A stretch of 16,561 nt of DNA from Firmicutes bacterium CAG:882 (GCA_000435595.1 FR895439.1:1-16561); one strand, 5' to 3'. Positions 5,703 through 12,926 are shown, counted from the stretch's first letter. Notes: generated by a model from the letters alone, not told the origin. A program made the numbers and translations.

Positions 5703-8700
5703 ATGAACGGTAATTTTCAGAAGATGAAAAGACTTTTTTTGAGCCAGAGCTATCTTGACGCATGGGAGTTATATGCGGACACGCTTGAGGATGAGAATGC
5801 GTGTCTGTGGGATTATGTTATTCTTACGGCATCTAACGACTTACAGGCGGAGGCGTTCAGAAAGGAGATTGACTGCAGGCTCATAAAAGGAGTTATTCCG
5901 ACAAAGGTAAAATATGCGGTCATACCTGACCCGGACGGAAAAAGAGTCGGTTCGGGAGGAGCGGCTTTTAATGTGCTGAGATATTTTTTTGAGCAGGAGG
6001 GAGAGAACTTCCTTGACAGAAAAATCCTTGTGATTCATTCAGGGGGAGACAGCAAGAGAATTCCGCAGTACAGCGTGTGCGGAAAGCTTTTTTCACCTGT
6101 GCCGCGGCAGCTTCCTGACGGAAGAATGTCAACATTGTTTGATGAATTCCTCATTGCAATGGCAGGAATACCGGGCAGGATAGAGTCCGGAATGCTGACG
6201 CTTTCCGGCGATGTTATGCTGCTTTTTAACGTGCTTCAGCTTGATTTGCAGTACACAGGGGCTGCTGCCATATCAATCAAGGAATCTGTCGATACGGGAA
6301 AAGACCACGGAGTATTTTTAAACGACGGAAACGGGTATGTGAAGCGCTTCCTGCACAAACAGACGAAGGAGTCACTCACAAATCTCGGGGCTGTGAATGC
6401 ACAGGGCAATGTCGACCTTGATACCGGAGCGATAATGTTCGATAAAAATCTTCTTAAAGCTCTGTGGGGACTTATAAGCACGGACGGCATGCTCGACGAG
6501 GATAAATTTTCATCATTTGTGAATGAACGCTCAAGAGTGAGCTTTTACGGTGACTTTTTATACCCGCTTGCCAAGGCATCTACACTTGAGGAATTTTATA
6601 CACAGGCACCGGAAGGTGAATTCAACGATGAACTTTTTGCGTGCAGAACCGGGATATGGGAGGCACTCAACGGTTTTTCGATGAAGCTTCTCTGCCTTGC
6701 ACCTGCTGAGTTCATCCATTTCGGCACAACGAGGGAGCTGTGGAATCTTGAGACGAATGAATTGGGAAGTTATGAGCATCTTGGGTGGACCAAGCGGGTA
6801 TGTACGGACTATCAGGGCGGACTGCCGCTCAGCGTAATCAACGGGCACATATCGGATGATGTTCAGGCTGATGGTGCGGTGTATATTGAGAATTCAGTGA
6901 TTGGCAAGGACACTAAGCTTGGCACTAATGTGATACTCTCAGGACTTAATATTTCGGACATAAGCATACCGTCCGACTGCTGCATGCATAAAGTGAAGCT
7001 TTTAAACGGAAAATATGTGGTGAGAGTGTACGGCTGTCTTGACAATCCTAAGGGCAAATATCATGCAGGAGATTCATCGGCGGCGTTCCTTGGAAGTACA
7101 CTTAGAGATTTCATTGAAGTTATGGGCTTAGATACCACGGATGTGTGGGACAGCGGTGATGAGGCCGATTGGTATCTGTGGAATGCTAAGCTGTATCCGG
7201 AGTGCGGGAGCGGGAAAGCCGCTGTTGACACGGCGTGTATGCTTAGACGAATTGCGTCGGGCGAGATTGTTCCCGATGAGAATGTTAAGAGACAGTATAA
7301 GGCTTCCGTAAGATACAGCCTTCAGAGCAGCTTTGCGTATGCGGATGTGGTCGATGCGATAACTGAGAAGTTCGCGCTTGCTGAGATTGTAAAGACATAT
7401 CGTTTTATCAACATGCTGAAGAACAGGGCAGCAGGAGAGGAAGCACTTGCCGTATATAAGGAATGCAACATGACAAACGAGGAGTTCATGCTTCTCATGA
7501 CATGTCTTGACAAATGTGAATATTCCGAGAAGATGAGAGCATACCTCGCACTGTCAAAGTATATGAAACACAATGGATTGAAGTATATGTACGAGGGCGA
7601 GGAGCTGTCGGCTTATGCTATGGAGAGCAGGTGCTTTGACACACTTTCTAAGGCACTTAAAAATGCGTCAGGCATCAAGGCACAGCCTGTTCGTGCCGTG
7701 AGGGATAATGTCACGGTAGAGCTTCCTGTTCGCGTAAATTGGGGCGGCGGCTGGACGGATACACCGCCATACTGCAATGAGAACGGTGGTGTGGTGTTAA
7801 ATGCTGCAATTCTTATCAACGGAATAAGACCTGTTCAGGTGACGGTAAAGAAGATTGAACATTTATGTATAGAGTTTGAGAGTGAGGACATTGGGGTGAA
7901 GGGAAGCACAGAGAGCATCGATGAGGTGCGTGACTGCTGCAACCCGTATGATTATTTTGCACTCCACAAGGCGGCACTCATCGCTTCGGGAGTTATACCT
8001 GCATCGGGGAACATAACTCTTCGGGATGTTCTTGAAAAGATTGGAACAGGTATATATATATCTACCAAGGTTACAGGTATTCCTAAGGGTTCTGGTCTTG
8101 GAACAAGCAGTATCCTTGCCGGTGCGGCGATTAAGGCTTTGTGGGAGTTCACCGGAAGAGAGTACACGGAAAATGAGCTCTACGACACCGTTCTTATAAT
8201 GGAGCAGCTTATGAGTACCGGAGGCGGCTGGCAGGATCAGGTCGGCGGACTCACGGACGGAATAAAATATATAACAACAGATGCAGGACTTAAGCAGAAC
8301 ATCAGAGTTGAGCATCTTGATATTCCTGATTCGATGAAGGTTGAACTTGACGAGCGCTTCGCCATAATATATACAGGTCAGAGAAGACTTGCAAGAAATT
8401 TGCTTCGTGAGGTTGTCGGTAATTATATTAACGGGAGAAAAGAGACAATATATGCTCTTGCTGAAATGAAGCGTGTTGCAGCAGGAATGCGTGATTCTCT
8501 CATGGAGGGAAGCATGGAGCGGTTTATCTGTGAGATGAATCATCACTGGGAACTCTCTAAGATGCTTGACCATGGAGTGAGCAACACCTGTATAGAACAG
8601 ATATTTGCAACCTGTGAGGAGCTTATTGACGCTAAGTTCATTGCAGGTGCAGGAGGCGGAGGCTTTCTTCAGGTTATACTGAAAAAGGGTGTAACGAGAA

Positions 8701-8777
8701 GGCAGCTTGATGAGCACCTTCAGAACGTATTTCAGGGAACCGGGGTTGCGGTGTGGGACTGCAGGTTTGTGTGGTGA
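5703..8777 (+). CDS. fkp: Bifunctional L-fucokinase / L-fucose-1-phosphate guanylyltransferase (FKP type)
   Basis: This 1024-residue protein has the two-domain layout of Bacteroides FKP (about 950 residues). The N-terminal pyrophosphorylase half carries VGSGGAAFN (about 83-90) and HSGGDSKRIP (112-121), matching the nucleotide-binding GSGG and HAGG-S-RLP motifs, then a beta-helix-like stretch around VIGKDTKLG. The C-terminal half is a GHMP kinase: NWGGGWTDTPP (from 679), the phosphate loop PKGSGLGTSS (794-803), TGGGWQDQVGG, and GAGGGGF (982-988). FKP converts L-fucose plus ATP to fucose-1-phosphate and then, with GTP, to GDP-L-fucose. ATG 5703 is preferred because GAGG (5693-5696) precedes it by six bases; ATG 5691 is possible. 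The upstream mutarotase could supply the right anomer. No fucosyltransferase is in the window. Confidence 0.9.
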   Translation: MNGNFQKMKRLFLSQSYLDAWELYADTLEDENACLWDYVILTASNDLQAEAFRKEIDCRLIKGVIPTKVKYAVIPDPDGKRVGSGGAAFNVLRYFFEQEGENFLDRKILVIHSGGDSKRIPQYSVCGKLFSPVPRQLPDGRMSTLFDEFLIAMAGIPGRIESGMLTLSGDVMLLFNVLQLDLQYTGAAAISIKESVDTGKDHGVFLNDGNGYVKRFLHKQTKESLTNLGAVNAQGNVDLDTGAIMFDKNLLKALWGLISTDGMLDEDKFSSFVNERSRVSFYGDFLYPLAKASTLEEFYTQAPEGEFNDELFACRTGIWEALNGFSMKLLCLAPAEFIHFGTTRELWNLETNELGSYEHLGWTKRVCTDYQGGLPLSVINGHISDDVQADGAVYIENSVIGKDTKLGTNVILSGLNISDISIPSDCCMHKVKLLNGKYVVRVYGCLDNPKGKYHAGDSSAAFLGSTLRDFIEVMGLDTTDVWDSGDEADWYLWNAKLYPECGSGKAAVDTACMLRRIASGEIVPDENVKRQYKASVRYSLQSSFAYADVVDAITEKFALAEIVKTYRFINMLKNRAAGEEALAVYKECNMTNEEFMLLMTCLDKCEYSEKMRAYLALSKYMKHNGLKYMYEGEELSAYAMESRCFDTLSKALKNASGIKAQPVRAVRDNVTVELPVRVNWGGGWTDTPPYCNENGGVVLNAAILINGIRPVQVTVKKIEHLCIEFESEDIGVKGSTESIDEVRDCCNPYDYFALHKAALIASGVIPASGNITLRDVLEKIGTGIYISTKVTGIPKGSGLGTSSILAGAAIKALWEFTGREYTENELYDTVLIMEQLMSTGGGWQDQVGGLTDGIKYITTDAGLKQNIRVEHLDIPDSMKVELDERFAIIYTGQRRLARNLLREVVGNYINGRKETIYALAEMKRVAAGMRDSLMEGSMERFICEMNHHWELSKMLDHGVSNTCIEQIFATCEELIDAKFIAGAGGGGFLQVILKKGVTRRQLDEHLQNVFQGTGVAVWDCRFVW

Positions 8778-8786
8778 AAAAATATA

Positions 8787-8815
8787 TTGACATATTGTTT
8801 TGACTGGTATATATT
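8787..8815 (+). promoter_or_regulatory. Strong sigma-A-type promoter of nifS
   Basis: A perfect TTGACA (8787-8792) and TATATT (8810-8815, five of six) are separated by 17 bp and start ten bases after the fkp stop. Transcription should begin near 8822, leaving a leader of about 100 nt before nifS. No terminator separates fkp from this promoter, so read-through from fkp is possible. Confidence 0.75.
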
Positions 8816-8833
8816 GTGTTTGATAAAACCTAG

Positions 8834-8894
8834 CAACACACTGGGAAATAGAGCGAGAAGCTGCCCGACATCCGATATACGTTATGGTGTGTTG
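8834..8894 (+). other. Folded nifS leader (long-range 8-bp stem)
   Basis: CAACACAC (8834-8841) is perfectly complementary to GTGTGTTG (8887-8894), enclosing 45 nt just downstream of the predicted transcription start and 17 nt before the nifS GGAGG. I recognise no known riboswitch or T-box in it. It could be an RNA control element, or coincidence. Confidence 0.35.
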
Positions 8895-8921
8895 AAAGCT
8901 TTTCAGTACATGGAGGATATT

Positions 8922-10112
8922 ATGAGCAAACCTTTTATTTATATGGATAATGCAGCGACCACGAAGGTTGCACCGCAGGTTCTCGATGCCATGATGCCGT
9001 ACTTTTCGGAGATTTATGCCAATGGTTCGAGTGTATATCAGTTCGGTCAGACTGCCAAGGAAGCAATAGAGAAGGCGAGGGCACAGGCAGCAACCCTTAT
9101 CGGTGCTAAGCCGGAGGAAATCTATTTTACGGGAGGCGGAAGCGAGTCTGACAACTGGGCAATCAAGAATGCAGCAGAGGTATATGGCAATAAGGGAAAG
9201 CACATCATCACAAGCAATATTGAGCACCATGCCGTTCTTCATACATGTCAGTATCTTGAAAAGCATGGTTTCGAGGTGACATATCTGCCTGTTGATTCTG
9301 AGGGAAGAATTACACCTGAGCAGCTTGAGGCAGCCATAAGACCGGATACGATTCTTGTGTCAATAATGGCAGCCAACAATGAGATTGGTACGATTGAGCC
9401 GATTAAGGAGTTGGGAAGAGTTGCACATGAGCATGGTGTTCTTTTTCACACTGATGCGGTTCAGGCTTACGGACATATTCCGATTAATGTGGATGAGATG
9501 AATATTGATATGTTAAGTTCAAGCGGCCACAAGATTAACGGACCTAAGGGTATCGGTATCATGTATGCAAGAAAGAGCGTTAAGCTTGCTCCGTTCATTC
9601 ACGGCGGTGCACAGGAGCGCGGTAAGAGAGCCGGAACGCTCAACACTCCGGGCATTGTAGGCTTCGGTGCGGCAGCAGAGCTTGCAGGTGAGAAGATGGA
9701 GGAGAGAAAGAAGATTCTTGACGGACTTCGTGAGCATCTTATTGAGCGCGTTTTAAATGAGATTCCATACAGCCGCTTAAATGGTGTGAGATATGACAGA
9801 CTTCCTAACAATGCACATTTCTGCTTCCGTTTTATCGAGGGTGAGTCCATGCTCATCATGCTTGATATGAACGGAGTGTGTGGCTCAAGCGGTTCTGCAT
9901 GCACATCGGGTTCGCTTGACCCTTCACATGTCCTGCTTGCAATCGGGCTTCCTCATGAGATTGCACATGGTTCATTGAGACTTACACTATCAGAGGATAT
10001 AACCATGGAGCAGATTGACTATACGGTGGACAAGTTAAAGGAAATTGTTGCGAGACTTCGTGAGATGTCACCGCTCTATGAAGATTTCGTAAAGAACGGT
10101 GAAAATAAGTAA
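8922..10112 (+). CDS. nifS: Cysteine desulfurase (NifS/IscS family)
   Basis: This 396-residue PLP enzyme takes sulfur from L-cysteine, releasing alanine and passing a persulfide to an Fe-S scaffold. Visible features are the opening YMDNAATT, TGGGSESDN (70-78), NIEHHAVLH with the PLP-stacking His, ANNEIGTI, FHTDAVQAYGH, the PLP lysine K204 in SSGHKINGPKG, RAGTLNTPGIVG, and the catalytic C327 in CGSSGSACTSGS. The active Cys lies in a group I (NifS/IscS)-like SACTSGS context. ATG 8922 follows GGAGG (8912-8916) by five bases; an in-frame ATG at 8910 is less likely because it overlaps that site. The gene is paired with nifU, 225 bp downstream, but the gap is filled by a folded repeat, so nifU expression may be modulated separately. 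No thiI-like or Rrf2/IscR regulator gene is adjacent. Confidence 0.95.
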   Translation: MSKPFIYMDNAATTKVAPQVLDAMMPYFSEIYANGSSVYQFGQTAKEAIEKARAQAATLIGAKPEEIYFTGGGSESDNWAIKNAAEVYGNKGKHIITSNIEHHAVLHTCQYLEKHGFEVTYLPVDSEGRITPEQLEAAIRPDTILVSIMAANNEIGTIEPIKELGRVAHEHGVLFHTDAVQAYGHIPINVDEMNIDMLSSSGHKINGPKGIGIMYARKSVKLAPFIHGGAQERGKRAGTLNTPGIVGFGAAAELAGEKMEERKKILDGLREHLIERVLNEIPYSRLNGVRYDRLPNNAHFCFRFIEGESMLIMLDMNGVCGSSGSACTSGSLDPSHVLLAIGLPHEIAHGSLRLTLSEDITMEQIDYTVDKLKEIVARLREMSPLYEDFVKNGENK

Positions 10113-10152
10113 AAGCATTGAGTGGTGGAATCACGAAGTGTTATGATGTTAT

Positions 10153-10277
10153 ATTGAATGCAGAATAAGCAATCCCCCGCTTCAAGTGTGTAGAGCACTA
10201 AGCGGGTGGGAAGGGGGATGCTTATGTCAGTGGGAGTTGAAAGCTCCCACTGACAATAAGCAAAGCGACTGCATTCA
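10153..10277 (+). repeat. Dispersed structured repeat, copy 2, with terminal inverted repeats
   Basis: The first part (10153-10221) is the second copy of the repeat at 291-358. Copy 2 continues into a strong hairpin: a perfect 12-bp stem, TGTCAGTGGGAG (10225-10236) with 10244-10255, extended to 16 bp by CTTA/TAAG with one bulged base. The whole unit is closed by TGAATGCAG (10155-10163) pairing with CTGCATTCA (10269-10277). It can therefore fold as a closing stem with two arms: CCCGCTT/AAGCGGG (10176-10182 with 10200-10206) and the 12-bp hairpin. It codes for nothing convincing. Its layout suggests a small non-autonomous palindromic element or a structured RNA lying between nifS and nifU. Confidence 0.8.
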
Positions 10278-10290
10278 TGAGCAAGTAGCG

Positions 10291-10315
10291 AAAGCGGATT
10301 GCGAATGTCCGCTTT
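10291..10315 (+). other. Hairpin just upstream of the nifU ribosome binding site
   Basis: AAAGCGGA (10291-10298) and TCCGCTTT (10308-10315) form a perfect 8-bp stem around a nine-base loop. AAGTA before and TACTT after can extend it across a three-base bulge. It ends within a few bases of the AGGAGG at 10323-10328, so it could protect the nifU message or affect its translation. There is no T-tract, so it is not a terminator. Confidence 0.45.
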
Positions 10316-10337
10316 ACTTATCAGGAGGAATTTATAT

Positions 10338-10778
10338 ATGTACAGTGAAAAGGTTATGGATCATTTTCAGCATCCAAGAAATATGGGAGAGATTGAGAAT
10401 GCCAGTGGTGTGGGCACGGTCGGCAATGCCAAGTGCGGAGACATCATGAGAATATATCTTGATATTGATGAGGATACCAAGATTATCAGGGATTGCAAGT
10501 TCAAGACCTTCGGGTGTGGTGCAGCGGTTGCGACAAGCAGCATGGCTACGGAGCTTGTTATAGGTAAGACAATCTATGAGGCTATGGAGGTAACGAACAA
10601 GGCGGTTATGGAAGCTCTCGACGGACTTCCGCCTGTCAAGATTCACTGCTCGCTTTTAGCAGAGGAGTCTATACATGCTGCACTCTGGGATTACTGCCAG
10701 AAGCACAATATTGAGATTCCGGGACTCAAGGAGCCTAAGAAGGACGTTCACGACGGCGAGGAAGAGCAGGAACAGTAA
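10338..10778 (+). CDS. nifU: Fe-S cluster scaffold protein (IscU-type NifU)
   Basis: This 146-residue scaffold receives sulfur from the upstream cysteine desulfurase and assembles Fe-S clusters for transfer to apoproteins. The three scaffold cysteines are C33 (NAKCGD, with the conserved D35), C60 (TFGCGAAVATSS) and C104 (KIHCSLLAEE). The LPPVK motif (97-101) that in E. coli IscU binds the HscA chaperone is conserved, although no hscA or hscB is in the window. The C-terminal tail from about 128 is acidic and dispensable-looking. ATG 10338 follows AGGAGG (10323-10328) by nine bases; the upstream in-frame TTG at 10299 lies inside a hairpin and adds residues that match nothing. It is the second gene of a nifS-nifU unit interrupted by the repeat, and ends at the terminator at 10815-10884. 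Confidence 0.95.
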   Translation: MYSEKVMDHFQHPRNMGEIENASGVGTVGNAKCGDIMRIYLDIDEDTKIIRDCKFKTFGCGAAVATSSMATELVIGKTIYEAMEVTNKAVMEALDGLPPVKIHCSLLAEESIHAALWDYCQKHNIEIPGLKEPKKDVHDGEEEQEQ

Positions 10779-10785
10779 AAAATCT

Positions 10786-10814
10786 TTGCATATAGCACTT
10801 TGTTGTGATAAAAT
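10786..10814 (+). promoter_or_regulatory. Candidate promoter of the Gly-rich membrane protein gene
   Basis: TTGCAT (10786-10791), 17 bp, then TAAAAT (10809-10814) preceded by an extended -10 TG (10806-10807). Transcription would start near 10821, inside the left arm of the nifSU terminator hairpin. Confidence 0.5.
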
Positions 10815-10884
10815 GTAACTATTATCAGATTGTGTTGTGATTTTACAGACAATTACATCATAATCTGTAATAGTTACTTTTTTT
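10815..10884 (+). terminator. Terminator after nifU, overlapping the next gene's leader
   Basis: GTAACTATTA plus CAGATT (10815-10831, one bulged T) pairs with 10862-10877 to form a 16-bp stem with a 30-nt loop, followed by seven T residues (10878-10884). The T-tract runs directly into GAGGAGG (10885-10891), the ribosome binding site of the next gene. Confidence 0.8.
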
Positions 10885-10899
10885 GAGGAGGAAAAATAA

Positions 10900-11964
10900 A
10901 TGGGTAGACCAGGAACTGGAGGAGGACACAGCGTCAGCCACAGTGGAGGAGGACATTCGGTTTCAAGAAGCGGCGGAGGACATAGAGTAGGAGGCAGCAG
11001 ATCGTCAAGACCGATGGGCGGTTCATCAAGACCAAGCGGCGGCGGTTTCGGAGGAGGCAGACCGTCGGGCGGACATTACGGAGCACCGCCACCACCACCA
11101 AGACACTATGGAGCACCACCTCCACCACCACACAGAGGAGGTTATTACGAGAGGGCTCCAAGACGGAGAGGCGGATGCGTTTCAGAGATTCTTTCATGGT
11201 TTATTGCTTTTCTTATAATTATCATTGCACTGGGCTTTTATATGGCTCCGAGAGGAGGCGGAAGCACCGGAAGCGTACCGTCAAGCAGCTATAACCGTGA
11301 GAAGCTCAACACCGGCAATGGATATATAAATGACTGCATATATGACGAGCTCGGATGGTTCGAAAATGAGAGCAGGACGGAGAGCAGACTTAAGGACTTC
11401 TACAATGAGACAGGTGTACAGCCATATATTGTTTTACTTGATTATGATACATACAGTGGAAAAGGCACATCTGATGATGATAAGTATAACTATGCATTAG
11501 ACTATTATGAGAACAATATTACAAACAAATCGACCTTCCTTTATGTATATTTTGCAGAGCAATATGAGGATGAGTACAGTGATCCGGGATATATGTGTTA
11601 TATCAACGGAACACAGGTAAGTTCTGTTATGGATTCTGAGGCGGTGGATATATTCTGGGCATATCTTGACAAGTACTGGTCGGACAGCAGCTTGTCAACT
11701 GATGATTTATTTGTCAAGACTTTCGATTCCACCGCAAACCGTATCATGACTAAGACAACAACCTCCAACGATGTCAAGAAGTATGTTCTCATCGCTGTGG
11801 CAGCAGGAGTTGTCATATTCGGTGTTGTCAAGGTTGTAAAGCTTAAGCACAAGAGAGCCAAAGAGGAGGCAGAGGAGACAGAGCGTATCCTCAACACACC
11901 TATGGAGAACCTTGTCGATGAAGAGCTTAAGAAGACGGCGGCTAAATATGACGAGCAGAAGTAG
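10900..11964 (+). CDS. Two-pass membrane protein with Gly/His/Pro-rich N-terminus, possibly TPM-like
   Basis: This is a 354-residue protein of uncertain family. Residues 1-90 are low complexity: repeats of SGGGH(S/R)V, Arg/Ser/Gly runs, and a tandem HYGAPPPPP unit (59-67 and 69-77). Two hydrophobic segments (about 94-115 and 295-313) flank a domain of about 180 residues. Positive charges before the first and after the second predict both termini inside and the middle domain outside. That domain is acidic, with LKDFYNETGVQPYIVLLDYD near 164-183, which resembles the core of TPM (formerly DUF477) domains; the match is by eye. The C-terminus is a charged, coiled-coil-like tail. ATG 10900 follows GAGGAGG (10885-10891). 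It might act in envelope quality control or surface assembly, but I would not assign a function. Confidence 0.8.
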   Translation: MGRPGTGGGHSVSHSGGGHSVSRSGGGHRVGGSRSSRPMGGSSRPSGGGFGGGRPSGGHYGAPPPPPRHYGAPPPPPHRGGYYERAPRRRGGCVSEILSWFIAFLIIIIALGFYMAPRGGGSTGSVPSSSYNREKLNTGNGYINDCIYDELGWFENESRTESRLKDFYNETGVQPYIVLLDYDTYSGKGTSDDDKYNYALDYYENNITNKSTFLYVYFAEQYEDEYSDPGYMCYINGTQVSSVMDSEAVDIFWAYLDKYWSDSSLSTDDLFVKTFDSTANRIMTKTTTSNDVKKYVLIAVAAGVVIFGVVKVVKLKHKRAKEEAEETERILNTPMENLVDEELKKTAAKYDEQK

Positions 11965-11992
11965 AAATGGTGTTGTAAGTAAAAAAATACCC

Positions 11993-12021
11993 TTGATATT
12001 TTTATCTTAATCATGTAACAT
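11993..12021 (+). promoter_or_regulatory. Candidate promoter of the riboswitch-purine operon
   Basis: TTGATA (11993-11998), 17 bp, TAACAT (12016-12021, four of six). It is weak by consensus, but the predicted start near 12028 coincides with the first base of the riboswitch P1 stem. Confidence 0.45.
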
Positions 12022-12029
12022 ATACATAG

Positions 12030-12163
12030 AATCACGACTGGCGGAAAGCGGAGGTCGATTAATGTATTGATTTTCGTGGCAGGATTACCTGCAGGGAGTG
12101 ATTGGTTAAGACATGCCGACCGCCTGGGCGATGCTTATTATAGTACGCTCAGGCGGTCTTTTT
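12030..12163 (+). promoter_or_regulatory. ZTP (pfl) riboswitch controlling purO-purH
   Basis: The leader matches the ZTP/pfl class. P1 is AATCAC (12030-12035) with GTGATT (12098-12103). The conserved GACTGGCGG follows it (GGCGG at 12040-12044). A P2-like hairpin is GCAGG/CCTGC (12079-12083 with 12088-12092) followed by AGGGAG. The hallmark GCCGACCGCCTGGGC lies at 12115-12129. The pseudoknot GGCGG with CCGCC (12120-12124) is perfect. In this class ZTP binding stabilises the pseudoknot domain, which blocks the overlapping terminator and turns the genes on. ZTP accumulates when 10-formyl-tetrahydrofolate is short, and 10-formyl-tetrahydrofolate is the co-substrate of the purH product encoded downstream. 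The segment between the GACTGGCGG and P2 (12045-12078) is about 34 nt, with a weak hairpin, and seems larger than typical. Confidence 0.9.
12118..12163 (+). terminator. Regulated terminator (riboswitch expression platform)
   Basis: GACCGCCTGGGCG (12118-12130) pairs with 12146-12158 (13 bp, one G-U) and five T residues follow. Its left arm uses the same CCGCC (12120-12124) that forms the riboswitch pseudoknot, so the two structures exclude each other. Confidence 0.92.
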
Positions 12164-12212
12164 GTATTTTGGAACAAAGATATCGTCTGGCAGGAGAATG
12201 GGAGGAATGACA

Positions 12213-12926
12213 ATGGAAATGTTATCACTTAATGAAGAGCTTAAGAAGAATGCCTATCCGGGAAGAGGAATCGTAATCGGCAAATCTCCTGATGGAAAGT
12301 ATGCTGTCACAGCGTATTTTATCATGGGAAGAAGCAGCAACAGCAGGAACAGAGTGTTTGTTGAGGACGGGGAGGGAATACGCACACAGGCATTTGACCC
12401 GTCAAAGCTTGAGGATCCGAGTCTTATTATCTATGCGCCTGTGCGTGTGCTCGGCAACAAGACAATCGTTACCAACGGAGATCAGACAGATACCATATAT
12501 GACGGAATGGACAGGCAGCTCACATTCGAGCAGTCTCTAAGATGCAGAGAGTTCGAGCCGGATGGTCCTAACTATACACCGAGAATTTCGGGAATCATGC
12601 ACATCGAGGGTGGCAGATACAACTATGCGATGTCTATTTTGAAGAGCAGCAACGGCAACCCTGATGCATGCAACAGATATACTTTTGCTTATGAGAACCC
12701 GGTTGCGGGCGAGGGACATTTCATCCACACATATATGCACGACGGCAATCCGCTTCCGAGCTTTGAGGGCGAGCCTAAGTGGGTTAAGATTGAGGGCGAT
12801 ATTGATTCATTTGGAAATATGCTCTGGGAAAATCTCAATGAGGACAATAAGGTATCGCTTTTTGTCAGATACATTGATATTGAGACAGGAAAGTACGAGA
12901 GCAGAATATACAATAAGAACGTGTAG
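12213..12926 (+). CDS. purO: IMP cyclohydrolase, archaeal PurO-type (COG3363)
   Basis: This 237-residue protein resembles the PurO family, which closes the ring of FAICAR to give IMP, the final step of purine synthesis. Seen: YPGRGI near the N-terminus (15-20) and GRSSNSRNR (39-47), both typical of the family. The rest contains a repeated sandwich-like pattern ending in SLFVRYIDIETG. Archaeal PurO is about 200 residues, so this version is a little longer. Bacteria usually use the unrelated N-terminal domain of PurH instead. ATG 12213 follows GGAGG (12201-12205) by seven bases; other ATGs at 12207 and 12219 are less well placed. The next gene starts 12 bases after the stop and supplies the preceding step, which supports the assignment strongly. 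Confidence 0.85.
   Translation: MEMLSLNEELKKNAYPGRGIVIGKSPDGKYAVTAYFIMGRSSNSRNRVFVEDGEGIRTQAFDPSKLEDPSLIIYAPVRVLGNKTIVTNGDQTDTIYDGMDRQLTFEQSLRCREFEPDGPNYTPRISGIMHIEGGRYNYAMSILKSSNGNPDACNRYTFAYENPVAGEGHFIHTYMHDGNPLPSFEGEPKWVKIEGDIDSFGNMLWENLNEDNKVSLFVRYIDIETGKYESRIYNKNV

Noticed and set aside
8822..8921. T-box or known cysteine/Fe-S riboswitch before nifS
   Set aside because: The leader is too short for a T-box, lacks its conserved antiterminator sequence and contains no terminator.
7863..9266. Long open frame (467 codons) on the - strand
   Set aside because: It lies antisense to the fkp 3' end, the nifS promoter and the nifS 5' part, has no recognisable domain or ribosome binding site, and its protein is Cys/Ser/Leu-rich as expected for a mirror frame.
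10186..10449. 87-codon frame through the repeat into nifU
   Set aside because: It reads across the folded repeat and then out of frame within nifU; no ribosome binding site and no plausible protein.
10905..11150. Short tandem repeats resembling an array
   Set aside because: They are GGAGGA/GGC-rich codon repeats encoding the Gly/His/Pro segment of the membrane protein, not spaced identical repeats as in a CRISPR array.
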